From assembly GCA_013298625.1 (NCBI GenBank), contig JAAFIF010000031.1, positions 1-64,000 on the forward strand: a DNA stretch of 64,000 bases, in the 5' to 3' direction. Shown here piece by piece: positions 42,075 to 50,415 of this stretch (positions are counted from its first letter, which is position 1; each line of letters starts with the position of its first letter). This DNA is from Myxococcales bacterium (GTDB lineage Bacteria; Myxococcota_A; Polyangia; Polyangiales; Ga0077539). The position numbers and the translations under genes were made by a program. The notes under the pieces are model-generated. The model was not told where the DNA came from and did not search any database. It saw only the letters and a list, made by a program, of their open reading frames with translations.

Positions 42075-43910
42075 CTATTGCAGCTCGAGCGCAGGCCCGA
42101 ACGCGCGCTTGAGCATCCACAGCTCGTCTTCTGAGAAACCGCGGTACGGGATCGTGAGCCGCGAAAGAGACGCACACAACCCGCTCTCGCACAGCGCTCG
42201 CGCCGAGCCGGGACCGAACCGACTGGGCAGCATCGTGAGCTCGAAGAGCGAGCGGCCGACCGGGCTCTTCGCGAGCTGTTCGATCAGCTCCGACGACGCC
42301 TCGGTCTGCATGAACGAGAGCGACTCGAGCCCCGCGAGCCGCTCGCTCGCGAACAGCGGCGCGAGGTCGTCGATCGTGACGACGCTCGCTCGCAGCGAGA
42401 GCTCACGCAACGTCGTCGCCGAACGGCTGAGCGAGATCGCGCGCAGCACGACCGACGGATCGGCGACGGCCCCGAGATCGAGCGACGCGAGCGCGCATCG
42501 GTCGAGCAGCGCGACGAGCGCTGATGCGCTGCCGCCCGCAAGATTGTCGAACGTCAACGCGTGCAGCGCCGCGAAGCTCTCGTTGCCGGCCATCGCGTCG
42601 AGCGCGCCCGGACCGAACGTGGCGCCCCTCCACTCGAAGCGCCGCAACCCCGCGCAGCGAAGCGCGCTCGCGAAGGCCTCGACCGGCGGCGACGGCATCT
42701 CTCGGCGATACCACGACGCGAACGTCACCGACTCGACCGCGGAAAGCGCCGGCGACGCAGCGAAGTCGCGCGCGACCGTCTCGGTGAGCTGCACGTCCGA
42801 AAGATCCACGGCGCGCAGCGCTCCGCAAGCGCGCTGCAGCGCCGCGAAGTCCTCGGGCGTCACGGGTGCTCCTCGAAACGACAGGGCTTCGAGCGATCGC
42901 AGGTCGCGCGACGCGGCCACGCTCTTCAGCGCCGACGGCTCTCGGTCGCTCACCGCGAGCGCGAGCGATCGCACCGCGTCGAGGCGCCCGATCAACGCGA
43001 GCAGCGCGGGCATGCACGGATCGCGCGTCGAGATCGCCAGCGCATCGACCGAGCGCAGCGACGAGCGCGCGGCAAACGCCGCCACGTCCTCTGCGCTCAC
43101 CGCCGCCAGCGACAAGCGTCGCAGCCCCTCGGGCAGCGAGTCGGCGTACGCGTCGAAGCCCACTGGACTGCTGCGCTCGAGCACGAGGCCCGTGAGCTGT
43201 CCGTGCGCGAGCACCTCGAGCGCCTCTCGCGTCGCGCCGTCGTCGCGCTGCGAACGCACCGCCACCTCGAGGTCGCTCGCGAACCGACGCCGCTGCGCCA
43301 CGAGGGCCCTCGCCCATTCGAGCGCCGCGCGTCGGCTCATGGTGAGCTTCGTCACGAGCGAGGCGCCAGGCTCGTCTTGCCCAGCAAGCGCACGGGCAGA
43401 CCACGGGTGCGACCAGAAGCCCTTCAGCAACGGAGCGCCCTCGATCCAGCGGCGCTTGTCCTCGTCGCTGGCGGTCTCGAGCAGGGCGTCGAGCGGCCGG
43501 GCGGTGCGCTTTCCGTCCGCTGCGCGAGCGAGCGCGCGATCGACGAGACGACGGCGCTCTCCGAGCTCCATTCCGTCGCCGGCCCAACGCGCGAGCTGAT
43601 CGACCGTGCTCACCTCGAGCGCGCGCGTCGCCCTGTGCTTCTCGGGATCCACGCCTGCGCCGAGCAAGACGCTCTGGTAGCGCTTCAGCTTCGCCGTCGT
43701 GGCGATGAGCGACCGAGACGCCAACGCCGTGAGCGAGAGCTCGTGCAGCGGATGCGCGTCGATCTCGTCGCAGAGCGCGTAGGTCGAGCTCCCCTCGAGC
43801 TCGAACAAACGCGGGTCGTAGGTCGCGCTCGTCGCGAACGGGCTCTGCACGCCCCCGAGTGTATCCAACGCCGCCGCCGGTCGCGCTGCCGGGATGTCCT
43901 CGGTCGACAC
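42075..43910 (-). CDS. Leucine-rich-repeat-like protein with helical N-terminal domain
   Basis: A 611-residue cytosolic protein. The N-terminal part (about 25-110: YDPRLFELEGSSTYALCDEIDAHP...) is helical. From about 230 there are irregular leucine-rich repeats with cores like LRRLSLAAVS, VDALAISTRDP, LRSLEALSFRGAPVTPEDF, LRAVDLSDVQL, LHALTFDNLAGG and LASLDLGAV, giving roughly ten units, like ribonuclease-inhibitor-type LRRs without strict spacing. No signal peptide. The start is GTG 43910. LRR proteins of this kind in myxobacteria are usually protein-interaction modules of unknown purpose. It is divergent from the helical-repeat gene at 43979, 68 bp apart, so they may share regulation. Confidence 0.75.
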   Translation of the reverse strand: MSTEDIPAARPAAALDTLGGVQSPFATSATYDPRLFELEGSSTYALCDEIDAHPLHELSLTALASRSLIATTAKLKRYQSVLLGAGVDPEKHRATRALEVSTVDQLARWAGDGMELGERRRLVDRALARAADGKRTARPLDALLETASDEDKRRWIEGAPLLKGFWSHPWSARALAGQDEPGASLVTKLTMSRRAALEWARALVAQRRRFASDLEVAVRSQRDDGATREALEVLAHGQLTGLVLERSSPVGFDAYADSLPEGLRRLSLAAVSAEDVAAFAARSSLRSVDALAISTRDPCMPALLALIGRLDAVRSLALAVSDREPSALKSVAASRDLRSLEALSFRGAPVTPEDFAALQRACGALRAVDLSDVQLTETVARDFAASPALSAVESVTFASWYRREMPSPPVEAFASALRCAGLRRFEWRGATFGPGALDAMAGNESFAALHALTFDNLAGGSASALVALLDRCALASLDLGAVADPSVVLRAISLSRSATTLRELSLRASVVTIDDLAPLFASERLAGLESLSFMQTEASSELIEQLAKSPVGRSLFELTMLPSRFGPGSARALCESGLCASLSRLTIPYRGFSEDELWMLKRAFGPALELQ

Positions 43911-43978
43911 GCGAGCGCGGTCTCCGTCGGCGAAGCGAGAACTGCGCGACGAAGCGCGCTACAACATCGGTCGCGCAC

Positions 43979-45106
43979 ATGCACCACCCTGCTCCGATCG
44001 AGTCCTTTGCTGCCCCGGTGCAAAAGGCCCTGTCCGCCGCCGCGCCGCTTCGAATGATGGCCGCGCGAGGCATGGCCCCGCTTCCGCCGCCGGTGCTCGT
44101 GACGGTCGTCTACCTGACGCAATACGACGCGGACGAGTCCTTCGCCGCTGCTGCGAAGGCGACGTTCGCCAAGCTGCCGCCGCCCGTGCTCGACGCGGCG
44201 CTCGCCGCGAGCGACCTGCACGCCGCCGTGCTCGACGCGCTGTGCGACAACTACGCGCACCGCACGGACATCGACGAACGCGTCGTGAAGCACCCGTCGA
44301 CCGACGGCGAGACCATCGTCAAGATCGCCAAGCGCGCCAGCGAGTCGATGTGCGAGCTGATCGCCACCAACGAGCAGCGCTTGCTCGCGAACAAGGCCAT
44401 CATCGAGGCGCTCTACCTCAACGAGCACACGCGCATGAGCACCGCCGATCGCCTGTGCGAGCTCGCCGCGCGGCACGGGCTCGAGCTCGACATCCCCGGC
44501 TTCGCAGAGATCGCCAAGTCCCTGGAGAACGCGCTGATCCCCGAGGCGGGCGAAGAGAGCCCCGTGGACGACATGTTTCGCGCGTCGATCGCTGAGTCGC
44601 AGACCATCGTCGAGGCCGAGGACGACGACATCTTCGTGCGCGACGAGAAGGGCGAAGGCAAGGCGCTCAAGGGAGACTTCGAAAAGGTCGCCAAGCGCCT
44701 CGAAGACATGACCATCAGCGAGAAGATCCGCGTGGCGATGCTCGGCTCGTCTGCGCAGCGGCGGGTGCTCGCGTGCTCGCCAGTGCGCACGATCGCCGAG
44801 GCGGCGGTGCGCTCGCCGCGCATGCAGCCGGACGAAGTGCAGAAGCTCGCGATGCTCCCCGAGGCCAACGAAGAGGTGCTTCGTCAGATCGCGCGGCGCG
44901 GAGACTGGCTGAAGAACTCGCGCACGCGCTTCTGCCTCGCGCGCAACCCGAAGACCCCGGTGAACATCGCCATCTCGCAGCTCGGACACCTCGGCGACTT
45001 CGACCTGAAGGCGCTCGAGAAGAGCCGTCAGGTCCCGATTCAGGTGCGCAACATCGCCAAGCAGATCATCGAGAAGCGCCACGAGAAGCGCTCGGGCAAG
45101 CAGTGA
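43979..45106 (+). CDS. Helical repeat protein (LRV/HEAT-like)
   Basis: A 375-residue cytosolic protein, unrecognised but coherent. Residues about 60-160 (VLDALCDNYAHRTDIDERVVKHPSTDGETIVKIAKRAS) and 255-365 (VAMLGSSAQRRVLACSPVRTIAEAAVRSPRM, LARNPKTPVNIAISQL) resemble short helical repeats of the leucine-rich-variant/HEAT type. An acidic break (about 205-225, EAEDDDIFVRDEKGEGK) sits between. The C-terminus is strongly basic (KQIIEKRHEKRSGKQ), possibly for nucleic acid or acidic partner contact. Similar proteins ending PVNIAISQLGHL are common in myxobacteria. Its stop overlaps the GTG start of the PP2C-like gene, indicating joint function. Confidence 0.75.
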   Translation: MHHPAPIESFAAPVQKALSAAAPLRMMAARGMAPLPPPVLVTVVYLTQYDADESFAAAAKATFAKLPPPVLDAALAASDLHAAVLDALCDNYAHRTDIDERVVKHPSTDGETIVKIAKRASESMCELIATNEQRLLANKAIIEALYLNEHTRMSTADRLCELAARHGLELDIPGFAEIAKSLENALIPEAGEESPVDDMFRASIAESQTIVEAEDDDIFVRDEKGEGKALKGDFEKVAKRLEDMTISEKIRVAMLGSSAQRRVLACSPVRTIAEAAVRSPRMQPDEVQKLAMLPEANEEVLRQIARRGDWLKNSRTRFCLARNPKTPVNIAISQLGHLGDFDLKALEKSRQVPIQVRNIAKQIIEKRHEKRSGKQ

Positions 45107-45870
45107 GGCTCGCGCCGCAAAGGCGAGCGCAGTTCGTCGCGGACTCTGTCGGGGCCGAGCAGAGTGCTCACCGCTACGACGCGACGGTCGTCCTGCGCAG
45201 AGACGACATCGGCGTGGTGATCCGGGGGTTCAGGACCCATGGCAGGAGCGTGGCAGAGCTCATCGAAGAGCTGCTTCCCGAGTGCTATCGCGCGGAGGTG
45301 GGGCACACGGCGGAGATGCGCTCGCCGCCCGGCGCCGAGCTGCTCCTTCGCGGAACGCTCTCGCGGTTGAACGCAGCGCTCCTCGCGCGCGGCGCCGCCG
45401 ACACGCTGTTTCGGGGTTTGGCCGCATCGCTGTGCGCCATCGCGATCGAGGGCGACGAGGCCGTGATCGCGCACGTCGGCGACTGCCGCGCGTTTGTGCT
45501 CACGCCGGACGACGACCTGTATTTGTGCACGCAGGATCACACCCTCGCCCAGGACTACGAAGACATGGGTCGAGCGGCCCCGCTGCTCCCGAACGGTCAA
45601 CGCAACATCGATTCGAAGGGCATCACCACCAGCGTCATCGGAGCCGAGAGCATTCGGCGCACCGACATCGCCATCGAGCAAGTGCACGACCGCAGCGTGT
45701 TCTTGCTGTGCACACCACGGTTGAACGACGTCACGACACAGGACGAGCTTCGCGCGGCGGCGATCCTCGCGCGCGTTTCTCCGAGCGAAGCCAGCGCGCA
45801 GCTCCGGCACCTCGCGCTCTCGCGACAGGGTACCTACGACGAGTCGAGCTGGGTGATCGTCAGCGCATAG
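45103..45870 (+). CDS. PP2C-fold protein lacking key metal ligands (probable pseudophosphatase)
   Basis: A 255-residue protein with PP2C (PPM) landmarks: an AHVGDCRAFVL strand and TQDHTLAQDYEDMG are well kept. The metal-binding motifs are not: the first acidic loop (normally R-x-N-x-D) reads SAHRYDA, the DGxGG loop reads RGFRTHG, and the late DGL motif reads TPRLND. Several Asp ligands for the two manganese ions are therefore absent, so catalysis is unlikely. Such proteins may bind phosphoproteins or act as scaffolds. GTG 45103 overlaps the previous stop (GTGA), tying it to the helical repeat protein. Confidence 0.78.
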   Translation: MRLAPQRRAQFVADSVGAEQSAHRYDATVVLRRDDIGVVIRGFRTHGRSVAELIEELLPECYRAEVGHTAEMRSPPGAELLLRGTLSRLNAALLARGAADTLFRGLAASLCAIAIEGDEAVIAHVGDCRAFVLTPDDDLYLCTQDHTLAQDYEDMGRAAPLLPNGQRNIDSKGITTSVIGAESIRRTDIAIEQVHDRSVFLLCTPRLNDVTTQDELRAAAILARVSPSEASAQLRHLALSRQGTYDESSWVIVSA

Positions 45871-45882
45871 TGCGCGAGCGCG

Positions 45883-46578
45883 TCACCCTCCGCGACGAAG
45901 CCACCACGCGGCCACGAGGACGCCGCCTCCCGCGCCCGCAGCGAGCAGCGCGAACCACAGCGCGAGCGCGGCGCCCCAGGACTGCCGAGCGACGAGCCGC
46001 AGCGGGTCGAGCGACGAGAGCACGACGGCGGACTCGGTCTCGACCGGCTCGAAGCACTCGCCGAGCTCGCCGCGGACGACCACGCGCGCGTCGGGCTCGA
46101 TGAGCTCCTCTTCGAGCTCGAAGAACGTCGCTCCTTTGGGGCGCTCTTTGTACCCAGCGCGCGCGAGCACGCGTGAGAGCACGGGCGCCTCGCGCTCGAG
46201 GACCTTCTCGGCGCCGCGGCGATACTCCAGGCGGGCGATGACCTTGCAGCGGCTCCAATCGATGGCGCTTCGACCGGCGCGGGTGCGCACGACGCAGGGC
46301 GCGGAGAGAACGCGGCTCCACAGCTCGCGCGGCGGCCCTCCCTCCGGCGGCGGACCGATCACGCGCGCCCTCACCCACAGCGCGCGGCGGCCCGAAAACG
46401 GCGCGACCACCGTCTCGTCGCTAGCGGCGAGCGCGACGCCCGCGTGCGTGCGCGAGCCCCATGGAGTGCGAGCGATGACCCAACCCGAGGTGCTCCACAG
46501 CGCGCGCGCCGCGCGAATCGCGAGCAAGAGCGAGAGGCACAGGCACGCGAGCGCGACGAGCAGCCCGAAGAGCATCAT
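45883..46578 (-). CDS. Membrane protein resembling the GIDE/MULAN-type domain
   Basis: A 231-residue protein with an N-terminal transmembrane helix (about 3-25, LFGLLVALACLCLSLLLAI) and a C-terminal one (about 200-225), with a soluble region between. The soluble part includes VAPFSGRRALWVRARV, ELWSRVLSAPCVVRTRAGRSAIDW and FFELEEELIEPDARVVVRGEL, which together resemble the GIDE domain of MULAN E3-ligase-like membrane proteins found in some bacteria without RING fingers. No catalytic residues are evident. The start overlaps the upstream gene's stop (ATGA, 46575-46578), so the two are co-translated. Confidence 0.7.
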   Translation of the reverse strand: MMLFGLLVALACLCLSLLLAIRAARALWSTSGWVIARTPWGSRTHAGVALAASDETVVAPFSGRRALWVRARVIGPPPEGGPPRELWSRVLSAPCVVRTRAGRSAIDWSRCKVIARLEYRRGAEKVLEREAPVLSRVLARAGYKERPKGATFFELEEELIEPDARVVVRGELGECFEPVETESAVVLSSLDPLRLVARQSWGAALALWFALLAAGAGGGVLVAAWWLRRGG

Positions 46579-47297
46579 GGCGCGCGACGCCTCCAGCTTC
46601 CGAGCGCGGTGAAGCCAGCGAGGACGCAGGCGATGGCGAAGGCGCCCGAGACCGCAGAGACGCGCTCGAGCGCGACGATGGACCGCGCGCGCGCGACCGC
46701 GCGAGAGGGCAGCAAAAACACCCGCGAAGGCCCGCCATCACCGCAGTCGCCGAGCGCGCGGCGGCCGTCGATCGTTCGCACGCAGCCGACGACGTCCGCG
46801 CGTTGCCCGTCGAGCACTCGCCACTCGGTGTACGTCGCGCCTGGCTCGCTCGCCTCGACCACCACCGCGCGCAGCCTCGACGGAACAGCGGTTCGCCGCC
46901 CCTCCCCCCACTCGTTGGCGCGCAGCGGCAGCGCGAGCTCGACCCGCGCGCCGTCCCCTTCGGCGACGCACGTCGTGTCCTCGCCCACGACCGGCGTGGG
47001 AGCGCCGTCGCTCGGTCGCAGCGCCGCGCGGTGAATGGTCCAACGGTGCGCCACGACGCGCGCCCCAGAGGGGCTCTCGCTGCCCTCGCGAGGGCGGAGC
47101 GTGACGCGGTAGACCGCCCGCTCGGGGGACGGCGAAGCGAGGGTCGCGCGGGTGATTCCGCGGGTAAATGGGCTGAGCTCGCGGGCGGGGCGCACCACGA
47201 GCGCGTCGAGCGAGCCGAACACCACGAGCCCCGCGATGAGCCCGAGCGACGCGGCGAACCACGCTGACGCAGGGGCAGAACGATGCCGGTGCCACAT
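46575..47297 (-). CDS. Hypothetical two-helix membrane protein
   Basis: A 240-residue unrecognised protein. The first hydrophobic helix (about 12-32, WFAASLGLIAGLVVFGSL) and a second near the C-terminus (about 212-232, VSGAFAIACVLAGFTALGSW) flank a polar beta-rich domain with cysteines at three positions (TTCVAEG, VVGCVRT, GDCGDGG). This layout (TM - soluble - TM) parallels its coupled partner at 45883-46578, suggesting a membrane complex. ATG 47297 is chosen; the frame is well supported by codon use. It is divergent from the ThDP enzyme gene, about 94 bp apart. Confidence 0.65.
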   Translation of the reverse strand: MWHRHRSAPASAWFAASLGLIAGLVVFGSLDALVVRPARELSPFTRGITRATLASPSPERAVYRVTLRPREGSESPSGARVVAHRWTIHRAALRPSDGAPTPVVGEDTTCVAEGDGARVELALPLRANEWGEGRRTAVPSRLRAVVVEASEPGATYTEWRVLDGQRADVVGCVRTIDGRRALGDCGDGGPSRVFLLPSRAVARARSIVALERVSAVSGAFAIACVLAGFTALGSWRRRAP

Positions 47298-47391
47298 AAG
47301 TGTTGCCGGGCCGGACTGTATCGCTCTTGAGGTACGCTCGCGCGGCTCGTCGACGACGAAGCGTTCGCGACGGCAGGAGAAGAGTCAGACC

Positions 47392-49032
47392 ATGATGCAC
47401 GGCGGTCGAATCGTCGCAGAGCAGCTCAAGCGCGAAGGCGTGACGCACTTGTTCACGCTGTGTGGTGGGCACATCCAGTCGATCTACGACGGCTGTTTGG
47501 ACACGGGGATTCGCGTGGTGGACGTTCGCCACGAGCAGACCGCTGGGCACGCGGCGGACGGCTGGGCGCGGGTGACGGGGGTCCCGGGCGTGGTGGCGGT
47601 GACCGCGGGACCGGGCGTGACCGACGTGGTGACGGCGCTGGCCAACGCGCAGCGCGCGGGCGTTCCGATGGTGTGCTTCGGCGGCGCGGGGCCCGCGTTG
47701 CTGGCGGACCGCGGATCGCTGCAGGACATGAATCACCTGGATTTGATCAAGCCGATCACGAAGGGCTGCTGGCGGGTGATCCACACCGACCGCCTCGCCG
47801 AGTACGTGAGCATGGCGTTTCGCGTCGCGATGACGGGCGTCCCGGGGCCGACGTACCTCGAGCTGCCGCTCGACGTGCTGATGAACTTCGCCGCGGTGGA
47901 CGAGTGGCCCGACCCTGCCACCGCGCGCACGCCCGCGCAGCCCGCGCCGGACCCGTACTACCTCTCGAAGGCCGTGAACCTCTTGGCCGAGGCCGAGCGC
48001 CCGGTGGCCATCATCGGCTCGCAGCTGCGCTGGAGCTCCGATCGAGACGCGCTCGCCGCGCTGCTCGCGCACTTTCCGATGCCCGCGTTCTGCAACGGAA
48101 TGGCCCGCGCCTCGCTCCCCCCCGAGCACCCGTGCCTGTTCACGCGCTCGCGGCGCGCCGCGCTCGAGCAAGCCGACGTCGTCCTCATGTGCGGCACGCC
48201 CTTCGACTTTCGCGTCGACTACGGCCGCTCCCCCACGTGGAACCCGTCCACCAAGATCATCAAGGTCGACCGCGACGCCGCCCAGATCGGCCACAACAAA
48301 GCCGTGGACGTCGGCATCGTCGCCGACACCGGCCTGCTCTTGAGCGCCCTCACGAGCGCGCTGCCCAAGCGCGAAGCAGGCGACTGGATCGCCACGATCC
48401 GCCGCGACGAAGACAAGCGCAAAGCCAAGATGCGCGCTGAAATGCAGCTCGACTCGGACCCGCCCAACCCGCTGCGCGTGTGCGCCGAGCTCGACAAGTT
48501 CTTGCAAGAGGACTCCATCGTCGTGGGCGACGGCGGAGACTTCGTCGCGACCGCCGCGTACGTGCTCAACATCAAGCCCAAGGGCTTCTGGATGGACCCA
48601 GGGCCGCTCGGAACGCTGGGCGTCGGCCCCGGCTACGCGATGGCCGCCAAGCTCGCGCGCCCCGACTCGCGCGTGGTGTGCGTGTTCGGCGACGGCTCGT
48701 TCGGCCTGCACGCGATGGAGCTCGAAGCGATGTTTCGCCAGAAGATCCCCGTCGTGTGCGTGATCGGCAACGACGCCGGCTGGACGCAAATCCGCCGCGG
48801 ACAAGTCGAGATGTACGGCGAAGAGCGCGCCGTCGCGACCGCGCTCGAGTACACGCGCTACGAGAAGGTCGCCGAGGCGCTCGGGTGCTTCGGCGCGTGG
48901 GTCGAGCGAACCGAAGACCTCGCGCCCGCGTTCGAAGCGGCGTTTCGCGCGGCCGAAGTCGAGAAGCGCCCCGCGGTCGTCAACGTGAAGATCGCGTCGA
49001 GCGAGTTTCGCAAGGGCGCGATCTCGGTCTGA
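47392..49032 (+). CDS. Thiamine-diphosphate enzyme similar to acetolactate synthase / 2-hydroxyacyl-CoA lyase (ILVBL/HACL2-like)
   Basis: ThDP-dependent enzyme of 546 residues with three domains. The N-terminal pyrimidine-binding domain has the activating Glu about 48 in DVRHEQTAGHAADGWAR; the central domain is about 190-340; the C-terminal PP domain has a GDGSFGLHAMELEAMFRQ ... GNDAGWTQ motif for Mg-diphosphate. The sequence TLCGGHIQSIYDGCLDTGIRV and ITAGPG-type strings resemble eukaryotic ILVBL/HACL2 more than IlvB, so 2-hydroxyacyl-CoA lyase is plausible. No small regulatory subunit (ilvH) is adjacent, which argues against a biosynthetic acetolactate synthase. ATG 47392 or 47395; an AGGAGA precedes. 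Confidence 0.85.
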   Translation: MMHGGRIVAEQLKREGVTHLFTLCGGHIQSIYDGCLDTGIRVVDVRHEQTAGHAADGWARVTGVPGVVAVTAGPGVTDVVTALANAQRAGVPMVCFGGAGPALLADRGSLQDMNHLDLIKPITKGCWRVIHTDRLAEYVSMAFRVAMTGVPGPTYLELPLDVLMNFAAVDEWPDPATARTPAQPAPDPYYLSKAVNLLAEAERPVAIIGSQLRWSSDRDALAALLAHFPMPAFCNGMARASLPPEHPCLFTRSRRAALEQADVVLMCGTPFDFRVDYGRSPTWNPSTKIIKVDRDAAQIGHNKAVDVGIVADTGLLLSALTSALPKREAGDWIATIRRDEDKRKAKMRAEMQLDSDPPNPLRVCAELDKFLQEDSIVVGDGGDFVATAAYVLNIKPKGFWMDPGPLGTLGVGPGYAMAAKLARPDSRVVCVFGDGSFGLHAMELEAMFRQKIPVVCVIGNDAGWTQIRRGQVEMYGEERAVATALEYTRYEKVAEALGCFGAWVERTEDLAPAFEAAFRAAEVEKRPAVVNVKIASSEFRKGAISV

Positions 49033-49041
49033 CCGAGCGGC

Positions 49042-49416
49042 TCAGCAGCCCTCGTCGACAGAGCCGTTGCAGTTGTCGTCGCAGCCGTTGCCGCAGACTT
49101 CTTGCGCGCCCTGCACGCAGGTGCACTGACGCGGCGGGGGGTTGTTCACCACGACGCCGCCGGTGGGGGTCGCGACGCTGGTCGTCACGACGCCGCCGCC
49201 GCCACAGCCTTCGTCGACAGCGCCGTTGCAGTTGTCGTCGCAGCCGTTGCACACCTCGGCGGCGCCCTGCATGCAGGTGCACTGCGCGCCGGTGGTGACG
49301 ACCGCGTTGGTGCCGACCGTCGCGCCGCCGTTGACCGTGATGGGGTCGGGGCGCGTGTAGACGAAGCAGCCGGGCAGGACGAGCGCGCAGAGCACAGAGG
49401 CGAGCCAACGATTCAT
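49042..49416 (-). CDS. Small lipoprotein with two Cys-rich DDNCNG motifs
   Basis: A 124-residue lipoprotein; signal with lipidated Cys about residue 17 (ALVLPGC). It holds two copies of a motif of about 25 residues, CTCMQGAAEVCNGCDDNCNGAVDEGC and a variant starting CTCVQGAQEVC, separated by a Gly/Val/Thr-rich linker. The C-DDNCNG-VDEGC part matches the MopE-like Cys/Asp motif found in the giant RCC1 lipoproteins and in the 728-residue lipoprotein of this window. A calcium or metal role is possible but unproven. ATG 49416 is chosen. It is convergent with the ThDP enzyme gene. Confidence 0.75.
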   Translation of the reverse strand: MNRWLASVLCALVLPGCFVYTRPDPITVNGGATVGTNAVVTTGAQCTCMQGAAEVCNGCDDNCNGAVDEGCGGGGVVTTSVATPTGGVVVNNPPPRQCTCVQGAQEVCGNGCDDNCNGSVDEGC

Positions 49417-49598
49417 AGCAGTGGGGGTTCCTTTCGTGTTCGCGGCGTCGAGCGTCGAGCGCTGCCGCGGCAGTGGGCGGCGGAAGGTACCGCGACTTTC
49501 TTGGTTGTGGCGGTAGCGATCGACGGGACTCTCGACTAACTTGCGCCCGACTCGGGCGAACGCCGGGTCCGCTACGAATCGAACGCTCTCTATCGACG

Positions 49599-50405
49599 AT
49601 GCTACGCCCACGATTGTTCGCTCTCCCCTCGATTCTCTCGCTCGCGCTGCTGGCTAGCGCGGTAGCCAGCGGCTGCAGCGCGGCGCCGCGACGCACGACG
49701 CTCAACTACTCGGACCGCGCGCGACGCGAGTACGAGCAAGCGATGACGCTCTTCGACGCCGGCGAGTGGACCGACGCGCAAGAGTCGATGAACCGCGTGA
49801 AGCGCGAGTTCGGCGTGTCTCGCTGGGGTTGGCTCGCAGAGCTGCGCCTGGCGGACATTGATTTTCGCACGGAGAAGTACCCCGAGGCGGTGAGCTCATT
49901 TCGCAGCTGGATCCGCTACCACCCGACGCAGCCCGAGGTGACGTACGCGCGGTTCATGATCGCGAAGTCGCACTTCATGCAGATCCCGCAGGACTGGCTC
50001 TTGGTCCCGTCCGCGTGGGAGCGGGACCTCGGCACGGCGCTCGACGCGCAGGACTCGCTGCGCGCGTTCTTGAGAGACAACGGGCAGAGCGAGTACGGCG
50101 CCGAGGCGCGAAGGCTCTTGCAGCAGACGCGCGCGGTGCTCGCGCGGGGCGAGATCCACGTCGCAGAGTTCTATCTGGCGCGCGGGCAGCACGAAGCGGC
50201 CGTCGCGCGGCTGCGCACGGTGCTCGAGAGCTTCTCGGGCTCGGGCCTCGAGGCGCAGGCGCTGTTGAAGATCGGCGAGGTGTACCTCTCGCAAGGGCGC
50301 TCTCGGGAGGCGCGCGAGGCGTTCGAGTCGCTGATCGAGAATTTTGCCGAGAGCGAGTACGTCCCGTCGGCGCGCAGGTACCTCGCGCACATCCGTCGCT
50401 CGTGA
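49599..50405 (+). CDS. bamD: Outer membrane assembly lipoprotein BamD-like
   Basis: TPR lipoprotein of the BAM complex that inserts beta-barrel proteins into the outer membrane. The signal ends in ASGC (lipidated Cys about 26), followed by five TPR-like units: YEQAMTLFDAGEWTDAQESMNRVK near residues 45-65, then FRTEKYPEAVSSFRSWIRYHP, ISxSHFMQIP-type, and near the end IGEVYLSQGRSREAREAFESLIENF. The FRxWIRYHPTQPE segment and the following HFMQIPQDWL resemble BamD. The 268-residue length fits. Gene order with a TPR protein 10 bp downstream is common in myxobacteria. The symbol is by resemblance. Confidence 0.8.
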   Translation: MLRPRLFALPSILSLALLASAVASGCSAAPRRTTLNYSDRARREYEQAMTLFDAGEWTDAQESMNRVKREFGVSRWGWLAELRLADIDFRTEKYPEAVSSFRSWIRYHPTQPEVTYARFMIAKSHFMQIPQDWLLVPSAWERDLGTALDAQDSLRAFLRDNGQSEYGAEARRLLQQTRAVLARGEIHVAEFYLARGQHEAAVARLRTVLESFSGSGLEAQALLKIGEVYLSQGRSREAREAFESLIENFAESEYVPSARRYLAHIRRS

Positions 50406-50415
50406 GGCGCGCGCC

